Shown here piece after piece: positions 46,455 through 52,064 of a stretch of DNA of 52,064 bases. The notes below the pieces were generated by a model. It was given only the letters and a program-made list of their open reading frames with translations, ran no database searches and was not told the DNA's origin. Source of the DNA: Hydrogenophilus thiooxidans (lineage in GTDB: Bacteria; Pseudomonadota; Gammaproteobacteria; Burkholderiales; Rhodocyclaceae); assembly GCF_019049855.1 (NCBI RefSeq), contig NZ_JAHLSY010000014.1, positions 1 to 52,064 of the forward strand, written 5' to 3'. Each line of letters begins with the position of its first letter. The first letter of the stretch is position 1. The translations under genes and the position numbers were made by a program.

Positions 46455-48280
46455 CCCAGCCAAGCGCTTCGACCGCTCCGAACGCAGCGACGTCCGCCTC
46501 CCGCTTGCGCCCGCTCGCGCACGAAATCTGGATCGTCGACGACGACGACGCCATCCGCTGGGTTCTGGACAAAGCGCTTGCGCGCGCTGGGCTCCCCCAC
46601 CGCACCTTCGCCAACCCCAAAGCGGCGCTCGCCGCCGCCGAAACCGCGCCGCCCCTGGTCCTCGTCACCGACGTCCGCATGCCCGAATACGACGGCTACG
46701 CCCTCGTCACCGCCCTCAAAACCCAACACCCCGAACTCGTCGCGCTCCTCATGACCGCCTACTCGGACCTCGACGCCGCCGTGCACGCCTTCCAAGTCGG
46801 CGCATTCGAATACCTCCCCAAACCCTTCGACGTCAATGACGCCGTCGCACTGATCACCCGCGCCTGGCAAACCGCGCAACAGCGCCTCGCACCGTTCGAC
46901 CCGGCCCCGCCCGCGCCCCATACCCACCCCACCGCCGCGCCCACTCGCGATGCCACCGCACCAGCCAAAGAGCCCCCCTCGGTAGCGGCACCCTCGGAAC
47001 TCATCGGTGCTTCGCCTGCGATGCAAACGCTCTACCGCGCCATCGGCCGCCTCTCCACCTCGCACGCCACCGTCCTCATCATCGGCGAAACCGGCACCGG
47101 CAAAGAACTCGTCGCCCGCGCCCTCCACCGCCACAGCCCGCGCGCCAACGGCCCCTTCGTCGCGATCAACACCGCCGCAATCCCGCGCGACCTCCTTGAA
47201 GCCGAACTCTTCGGCGTCGAAAAAGGGGCCTACACCGGCGCCACCACCGCCCGCCCCGGACGCTTCGAAGAAGCGCACGGCGGCACCCTCTTCCTCGACG
47301 AAATCGGCGACATGCCGCTCGAACTTCAAACGCGGCTCCTGCGCGTCCTGGCACTGGGCGAATTCCACCGCCTGGGCGGACGAGAACTCAAAAAAGTCAA
47401 CGTCCGCATCATCGCCGCCACCCACCAAAACCTCGCCGCCAAAGTCGCTGAAGGCACCTTTCGCGAAGACCTCTACCACCGCCTCAACGTCATCCGCCTC
47501 ACCCTACCGCCGTTGCGCGACCGGCAAGAAGACATCCCACTTCTTGCCGAACACTTCCTGCGCCGCGCCGCGCACCAACTCGGCGTCGAACCCAAACGGC
47601 TTACCGCCGAAGCGCTCGCGTGCCTGGCCCGTTACCCCTTCCCTGGAAACGTCCGCGAACTCGAAAACCTCTGCCACTGGCTCACCGTGATGGCCCCAGC
47701 AGCCACCGTCACCCCAGAAGATCTGCCCGAAACGTTCCGGCCATCCCCCCCGCAACCCGCCCCGTATCCCACCCTGCATTCCACCCCGCACCCCTTTCCG
47801 CCCGAGCCCCCAGCTCGACACCCCGCCACCGCGACCGCAACACCGCTCAAAGCGCCGCTGGAAACGGCTCACCAACCACTGCTGGAAACGCCCCACCAAC
47901 CAACCCCCCACCCTGCACCCCCCCCAGACGCCCACTACCCTTCCTCTTCCCGCGAGCCGGCTGCACCACCCACCCTAGCCAACGCCTCTGCACACCCAAC
48001 GCCACCCGATTGGCAAGCGGCGCTCGCCGCCACCCTTCCCAGCCCCCACCCCACCGCCCCCAACTGGCAAACGCTGCTTGCGGAAACGGTTCGCACCCTC
48101 CTCGCGCAAGCCGAAACCACCCCACCGGACACCCCGCTCTACACCCAACTGCGCGAAGCGTTCGACGCCTGCATTCTCGCTACCGCCCTAGCCCACACCC
48201 AGGGACACAAGCAACGGGCCGCGCAACTCTTGGGCGTGAGCCGCAACGTCTTTGCGCGGAAACGCAAAGACTCCAATTGA
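46451..48280 (+). CDS. glnG: Nitrogen response regulator NtrC with enlarged linker
   Basis: NtrC activates sigma54 promoters such as that of glnA. The 609-residue protein is about 130 longer than usual. The receiver domain (residues about 25-145) has phospho-acceptor Asp74 in VTDVRMPEYDG. The AAA+ domain (about 185-415) has Walker A GETGTGKE, the sigma54-contact loop GAYTGA (259-264; GAFTGA is commoner) and LFLDEIGDMPL. A Pro/Ala/His-rich stretch of about 95 residues (about 426-519) follows. Then come two copies of a Trp motif, DWQAALAAT and NWQTLLAET, and a Fis-type HTH (HTQGHKQRAAQLLGVSRNVF). Confidence 0.95.
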   Translation: MTQPSASTAPNAATSASRLRPLAHEIWIVDDDDAIRWVLDKALARAGLPHRTFANPKAALAAAETAPPLVLVTDVRMPEYDGYALVTALKTQHPELVALLMTAYSDLDAAVHAFQVGAFEYLPKPFDVNDAVALITRAWQTAQQRLAPFDPAPPAPHTHPTAAPTRDATAPAKEPPSVAAPSELIGASPAMQTLYRAIGRLSTSHATVLIIGETGTGKELVARALHRHSPRANGPFVAINTAAIPRDLLEAELFGVEKGAYTGATTARPGRFEEAHGGTLFLDEIGDMPLELQTRLLRVLALGEFHRLGGRELKKVNVRIIAATHQNLAAKVAEGTFREDLYHRLNVIRLTLPPLRDRQEDIPLLAEHFLRRAAHQLGVEPKRLTAEALACLARYPFPGNVRELENLCHWLTVMAPAATVTPEDLPETFRPSPPQPAPYPTLHSTPHPFPPEPPARHPATATATPLKAPLETAHQPLLETPHQPTPHPAPPPDAHYPSSSREPAAPPTLANASAHPTPPDWQAALAATLPSPHPTAPNWQTLLAETVRTLLAQAETTPPDTPLYTQLREAFDACILATALAHTQGHKQRAAQLLGVSRNVFARKRKDSN

Positions 48281-48306
48281 GCATCTGCACCACTAAGTGT
48301 TATAGT
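48277..48306 (+). promoter_or_regulatory. Promoter of the higBA pair
   Basis: TTGAGC (48277-48282) and TATAGT (48301-48306) are 18 bases apart. A start site about 7 bases downstream would fall at or beside ATG 48313, and no ribosome site is visible, so the transcript may be nearly leaderless. The -35 overlaps the ntrC stop. Confidence 0.5.
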
Positions 48307-48312
48307 TAACCG

Positions 48313-48696
48313 ATGCAACGAGTCTTCAAAACCCGCCATTTCAGTCGCTGGATGCGAAAGACTGAGCTAACCGACGATGCGTTATGTAGCGCCGTGCGCG
48401 AAATGTCACAGGGATTGATCGACGCAGACCTTGGCGGCGGAGTGGTCAAAAAGCGGGTGGGACTCGCAGGTCGCGGCAAACGGAGCGGTGCCAGAACACT
48501 CGTCGCCACAAACAAGAGCAATTTATGGTTCTTCGTATTCGGTTTTGAGAAGAATGAGCGGGCCAACATCAGCACTGAAGAAAGAGAAGCGCTACAGACC
48601 CTTGCTCAAGATCTGTTATCCCTCACCGACAAGGAGCTCGATGTCGAGGTAGAAGACGGATCACTACAGGAGATTTGTCATGACAACCAAAACTAA
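48313..48696 (+). CDS. higB: RelE/HigB-type toxin
   Basis: The 127-residue protein matches the RelE-like toxin family that begins VFKTRHFSRWMRKTEL. The conserved middle reads DADLGGGVVKKRVGLAGRGKRSG, then RTLVA and WFFVFGFEKNERANI. Such toxins cut mRNA on the ribosome. The toxin gene precedes the antitoxin gene and overlaps it by 17 bases, the HigBA order. The C-terminal 35 residues are acidic. Base composition is somewhat lower in GC than the neighbours, as expected for a mobile module. Confidence 0.9.
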   Translation: MQRVFKTRHFSRWMRKTELTDDALCSAVREMSQGLIDADLGGGVVKKRVGLAGRGKRSGARTLVATNKSNLWFFVFGFEKNERANISTEEREALQTLAQDLLSLTDKELDVEVEDGSLQEICHDNQN

Positions 48697-49003
48697 AGCC
48701 AAAAGCCGAATCCTGGAAGCTGTCCACGAAACAGCAACAGACCTGTATCGCTTGGGATTTATCGACCAGCGTAAGATGCGCCAATACGACGCCCTCTGTC
48801 TTGAGCCAATTCCCGAGTACGACAGCGAAAAAATTCGCTCCCTGCGTCATCGCTACCAGCTCAGCCAAGCTGTGTTGGCGTCGTTACTCAACACCAGTTT
48901 ATCCACTGTTCGCCAGTGGGAACAGGGTGAAAAACACCCCAGCGGTCCTTCCCAGAAACTTCTCAACTTGCTCGATCGCAAAGGCATTGAAGCCCTGATC
49001 TGA
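48680..49003 (+). CDS. higA: HigA-type antitoxin, XRE family
   Basis: The 107-residue protein carries a Cro/C1-type helix-turn-helix in its C-terminal half (RHRYQLSQAVLASLLNTSLS, then TVRQWEQGEKHPSGPSQKLL). The N-terminal part probably binds the toxin. AGGAG lies 7 bases before ATG 48680, within the toxin gene, giving coupled translation. As in similar pairs, the antitoxin likely represses the shared promoter. Confidence 0.92.
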   Translation: MTTKTKAKSRILEAVHETATDLYRLGFIDQRKMRQYDALCLEPIPEYDSEKIRSLRHRYQLSQAVLASLLNTSLSTVRQWEQGEKHPSGPSQKLLNLLDRKGIEALI

Positions 49004-49023
49004 ATGAGACACGAAAGATAAGG

Positions 49024-49029
49024 TACAAT
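49024..49029 (+). promoter_or_regulatory. Probable -10 element of dksA
   Basis: TACAAT lies 41 bases before ATG 49071. The -35 region (TGAATG at 49001-49006, 17-base spacing) is weak. An AAGGT/ACCTT inverted repeat flanks the -10 box. Confidence 0.4.
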
Positions 49030-49070
49030 CCCCACCTTACCCCGCAACCAAACGGGAAGAGGAGAACCCT

Positions 49071-49505
49071 ATGGACCTCAGCAACAAACCGGCCGATTTG
49101 CCCACCGTCGAAGAGCTCCTCGCGATGCCCGAAGAGGAGTACATGAACGAACGGCAACGTGCATTCTTCCGCTGGCTGCTCCTTGAAGAAAAGCGCAAAC
49201 TCATGGAAAACGCGCAACAAACCACGCAGCACCTTGCGGAAGAGAACGTCGCCACCCCGGATTGGACCGACCGCGCCACCATCGAAGAAGAACAAGCGCT
49301 CGAACTGCGGGTGCGTGACCGCGAACGCAAACTCATGAAAAAGATCGACGAAGCGCTCAAACGCATCGACGAAGGCACCTACGGCTACTGCGAAGAGACC
49401 GGAGAGCCCATCGGCCTGAAACGCCTCCTCGCGCGCCCCACCGCCACCCTCTCCATCGAAGCGCAAGAGCGCCACGAACGGATGGAAAAACTGCGCGCCG
49501 GGTAG
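49071..49505 (+). CDS. dksA: RNA polymerase-binding transcription factor DksA (one-Cys type)
   Basis: DksA binds the secondary channel of RNA polymerase and works with ppGpp in the stringent response. The 144-residue protein has the coiled-coil with tip residues DWTDRAT (Asp64, Asp67, Ala69), matching the Asp/Asp/Ala needed for function. The zinc-finger region keeps only the first Cys: C107-E-E-T and later LSIEAQ replace CxxC...CxxC. It is thus a C-T-S-A variant that should not hold zinc in the classic way. GAGGAGAA precedes the ATG. Confidence 0.95.
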   Translation: MDLSNKPADLPTVEELLAMPEEEYMNERQRAFFRWLLLEEKRKLMENAQQTTQHLAEENVATPDWTDRATIEEEQALELRVRDRERKLMKKIDEALKRIDEGTYGYCEETGEPIGLKRLLARPTATLSIEAQERHERMEKLRAG

Positions 49506-49585
49506 CGCCGCGCCCACCCTTCGTGAGCCAGCGCCGCGTACCCCTCCCCCACGAACCGCTTTGCCCACCCATGCCCGTTACGCCG

Positions 49586-51430
49586 ATGCAGATCACCCTT
49601 CACGACACCCGAACCCGCAGCGACCGCCTTTTCACCCCGGCCGACCCCAACCGCGTCACGCTCTACGTCTGCGGCCCCACCGTCTACAACTACATCCACA
49701 TCGGCAACGCCCGTCCTGTCGTCGTCTTCGACACCTTCGTGCGCCTCCTGCGCCTTGCTTACCCCACCGTCCGCTACGCGCGCAACATCACCGACGTCGA
49801 CGACAAAATCAACGCCGCTGCCGCTACCGAAGGCATCCCCATCCGGCAACTCGCCGAACGCTACGCCCAAGCGTTTCACGAAGACATCGCCCAGCTTGGC
49901 ACCCTTCCCCCCGACGTCGAACCCTACGCCACCGACCACATCCCGGAAATGATCGCCCTCATCGAGCGGCTGATCGCCCGCGGCCACGCCTACATCACCG
50001 AAGGGCACGCCCTCTTCCACGTCCCTTCAGACCCCTCCTACGGCTGCCTCTCCCACCGCCAGCGCGACGAAATGATCGCCGGCGCCCGCGTCGAAGTCGC
50101 CCCGTACAAAAAAGACCCTGCCGACTTCGTCCTCTGGAAACCCTCCCCGCCCGAACTCCCCGGCTGGGACTCCCCGTGGGGGCGCGGCCGCCCCGGCTGG
50201 CACATCGAATGCACCGCGATGATCGCCAAACACCTGGGGCTACCCATCGACATCCACGGCGGCGGCCAAGACCTCATCTTCCCCCACCACGAAAACGAAA
50301 TCGCCCAAGGCTGCTGCGCCCACGGCCTCACCGAATACGCCCGCTACTGGATGCACAACGGCTACCTCACCATCGCCGGCGAAAAAATGTCCAAATCGCT
50401 CGGCAACTTCCGCACCGTGCGCGAACTCCTCGCCCAATACCCGGGCGAAGTGATCCGCGCCGTACTCCTTTCGGGCCACTACCGCAAACCCCTCGACTTC
50501 ACCCCCGAAGCGCTTGCGCAAGCCGCCCGCGCGCTCGACCGCCTCTACACCACCCTTGCGCGCACCGCGCAAATCCCCCCCGCCGCAATCGACCTCACCG
50601 CATGGGGGCGCACAATTGGCCTTACCGAAACGCGCATCGAGCAACTCACCCAACGATTCGGCCCCACCCACACCCCGTGGGACGCCACCCACGGCCCGAA
50701 CCTCGCTCCGACACTCCCGGGCCTTGGCGCCCACCCAGCGGTCGTTGCCGCGCTGGCGAACGACTGCAACACCCCAGCAGCCCTTGCGGCGCTCCACGAA
50801 CTCGCCGCAGAACTGCGCGCCCAACCCACGCCGGAGCGCAAAGCCGCGTTCCTGGCCAGCGCCGAACTCCTCGGGCTCCTCTACACCGGCCTTCCTGCGT
50901 GGCGGCAAGGGCTCACCGCCTCCCCATCCGCGGCCACCGCGCCCCACAAAGAACTAGCCCCACCCACAGCAGCGCCCAGCCAGCGCCCCCACACTCCTGG
51001 CGCATCGGCAGCGCAACCCCACCCAACCACACCGCCAACCGCAGGCACGGGTACTGCCGGCGCCTACCCCACAAGTACCGCGGCGGGTGCCGCAGGCTCC
51101 AATCCCACGGACGCCGCGAGCCCTGCTGACGTCGGCCCCATGAGTGCCACAGGCGCCTACGGCTCCAATCCAACGGGCTCCGCGAACACTGCTAGCCCCT
51201 CCCCCATGAGTGCCTCAGGCGCCGCGAGCACCGGCCCCGTTTCGTCCGCCCCCCTGACCTTCCCCCTCACTCCAGAAACCATCGAAGCGCTCATCGCCGA
51301 ACGGGCCGCCGCCCGCAAAGCGCGCGACTTCGCCCGCGCCGACGCGATCCGCGCGCAGCTCCTCGCTGCCGGCATCATCCTCGAAGATACCCCCACCGGC
51401 ACCACCTGGCGGCGGAAGCTCACCAAATAA
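49586..51430 (+). CDS. cysS: Cysteinyl-tRNA synthetase with long low-complexity insert
   Basis: CysRS charges tRNA-Cys. From ATG 49586 (ATG 49571 also possible) it has 614 residues, about 150 more than usual. Class I motifs HIGN (38-41) and KMSKS (267-271) are intact. The zinc ligands Cys29, the Cys of GWHIECTAM and the His/Glu of FPHHENE are present. After the helical domain (about residue 445) comes about 110 residues almost entirely of Ala, Pro, Ser, Thr and Gly, partly in tandem repeats. The normal C-terminal segment follows ([24 protein letters not shown] region). The frame stays open and conserved on both sides, so the enzyme is probably functional. Confidence 0.95.
   Translation: MQITLHDTRTRSDRLFTPADPNRVTLYVCGPTVYNYIHIGNARPVVVFDTFVRLLRLAYPTVRYARNITDVDDKINAAAATEGIPIRQLAERYAQAFHEDIAQLGTLPPDVEPYATDHIPEMIALIERLIARGHAYITEGHALFHVPSDPSYGCLSHRQRDEMIAGARVEVAPYKKDPADFVLWKPSPPELPGWDSPWGRGRPGWHIECTAMIAKHLGLPIDIHGGGQDLIFPHHENEIAQGCCAHGLTEYARYWMHNGYLTIAGEKMSKSLGNFRTVRELLAQYPGEVIRAVLLSGHYRKPLDFTPEALAQAARALDRLYTTLARTAQIPPAAIDLTAWGRTIGLTETRIEQLTQRFGPTHTPWDATHGPNLAPTLPGLGAHPAVVAALANDCNTPAALAALHELAAELRAQPTPERKAAFLASAELLGLLYTGLPAWRQGLTASPSAATAPHKELAPPTAAPSQRPHTPGASAAQPHPTTPPTAGTGTAGAYPTSTAAGAAGSNPTDAASPADVGPMSATGAYGSNPTGSANTASPSPMSASGAASTGPVSSAPLTFPLTPETIEALIAERAAARKARDFARADAIRAQLLAAGIILEDTPTGTTWRRKLTK
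51089..51223 (+). repeat. 66-bp tandem repeat inside cysS
   Basis: Two imperfect units with a 66-base period (22 residues) are visible. GGCTCCAATCC[C/A]ACGG occurs at 51095 and 51161. CCCCATGAGTGCC[A/T]CAGG occurs at 51136 and 51202. The period keeps the reading frame, so copy-number change would lengthen or shorten the linker without breaking the gene. Confidence 0.85.
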
Positions 51431-51441
51431 TCGCGCGCACC

Positions 51442-52002
51442 ATGACTGTAACGGTCTCCATTGTCAGCCATGGCCATCACTCTTTGCTCCCCCCTCTCCT
51501 ATCCGACATTGCCGACTGTCCAGAAGTAGAACACCTGATCCTCACCCTCAACCGCCCCGAACCCATTCCCACGCTCCCCCAGCCACTAGCTCACCGCACC
51601 ACCCTAATCCTCAATTCCACTCCCAAAGGGTTTGGTGCGAATCACAATGCTGCTTTTGCCCATTGCCGCACCCCATACTTCGCGATCCTCAACCCCGACC
51701 TCCGACTCCCCCACAACCCTTTTCCCACGCTATTAGCCACCCTTGCAAACAGCGGCGCAGCCATTGCCTCACCCTCGATACTCAACCCCTCTGGCGCAAT
51801 TGAAGACCACGCCCGTCATTTCCCCACGGTAAAATCGCTGCTCAGGAAACTTTTTCGACAATCTGACGACCGATACCGATACACCTTTCACACGCCTCCC
51901 TTTCCCCCCCAATGGCTTGCGGGAATTTTTCTTTTGGTTCGCCATGACGCTTTTGCCGCACTTAAGGACACGCTGAACAAATCAGCATTTGACTGGAAAT
52001 GA
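51442..52002 (+). pseudogene. GT2 glycosyltransferase truncated at its C-terminal part
   Basis: The 186-residue frame begins like a GT2 rhamnosyltransferase: VTVSIVSHGHHSLLPPLLSD, then NSTPKGFGANHNAAFAHCRT and the DxD-type site FAILNPDLRLP. It reaches LAGIFLLVRHDAFAALK, where family members continue with a Gly-Phe-Asp segment and an acidic YFED-type motif. Here the frame changes to unrelated residues and stops at 52002. About 100 C-terminal residues are therefore missing. The breakpoint lies near 51963. It may be an insertion-sequence junction, since the following bases begin GGACACGCTGAACAAATCAG, but no second end is in view. 52003-52064 holds nothing recognisable. Confidence 0.7.
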
Positions 52003-52064
52003 GCGAGACTGACCGTATCCCTTCGACATTCACACCTCGGTGGGCAAGAAATGTCTTTTTTGCC

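Overview
The window reads as chromosomal DNA from a GC-rich Betaproteobacterium. Gene order and protein character (one-Cys DksA, glnA-ntrB-ntrC, DUF2782 and LOG genes next to polA, strong Ala/Pro/Arg bias) would suit a thermophilic hydrogen-oxidising lineage such as Hydrogenophilus. That assignment is inference from the sequence alone. No rRNA, tRNA or CRISPR array was seen.

Region 1 (1-7786) handles metals. An IS607-type serine recombinase at the left edge abuts the 3' end of a leftward operon: an outer-membrane barrel with a His loop, a ZnuA/TroA-type binding protein and an ABC ATPase. No permease is visible. Divergently transcribed is an OprC-type copper TonB receptor followed by its own tonB-exbB-exbD. 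A dyad operator candidate lies between the two operons.

Region 2 (7783-21113) is one long cobalamin operon. It starts with a clear sigma70-type promoter, a cobalamin riboswitch and a predicted Shine-Dalgarno-sequestering hairpin. The order is cbiM-like, cobM, cbiX, cobH, cbiD, cobL, cobI, cbiG, cobJ, bluB, a pterin-4a-carbinolamine dehydratase gene, cobU, cobT, cobS, cobC. The ring chemistry is of the early-cobalt type (CbiX, CbiD, CbiG), while the lower ligand is made by oxygen-dependent BluB. Precorrin-6A reductase, the amidases CbiA and CbiP, CbiB and the adenosyltransferase are not in this window. The dehydratase tucked between bluB and cobU is the most intriguing element.

Region 3 (21124-26837) is a lipopolysaccharide cluster: GT4 and GT2 glycosyltransferases, an AT-richer methyltransferase, a GT2 gene with an internal deletion, and an O-antigen ligase. 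It looks remodelled. Region 4 (26842-34734) holds DUF2782, a LOG-family protein, polA, an msbA-type exporter, a repeat-rich coiled-coil membrane protein and an ELM1-like protein.

Region 5 (34806-41934) is a leftward run: rhodanese, nadA, an endonuclease/exonuclease/phosphatase-family gene, clsB-like, dapA, bamC, rlmD. Region 6 (41937-51430) runs rightward: a CDF metal exporter, glnA with a sigma54 promoter and tandem NtrC boxes, a DUF4124 protein, ntrB, ntrC, a higBA toxin-antitoxin pair, dksA and cysS. A truncated GT2 gene closes the window.

A theme across the window is long Ala/Pro/Ser/Thr-rich linkers inserted into otherwise conserved proteins (PolA, MsbA, NtrC, CysRS). The one in cysS contains a 66-bp tandem repeat.
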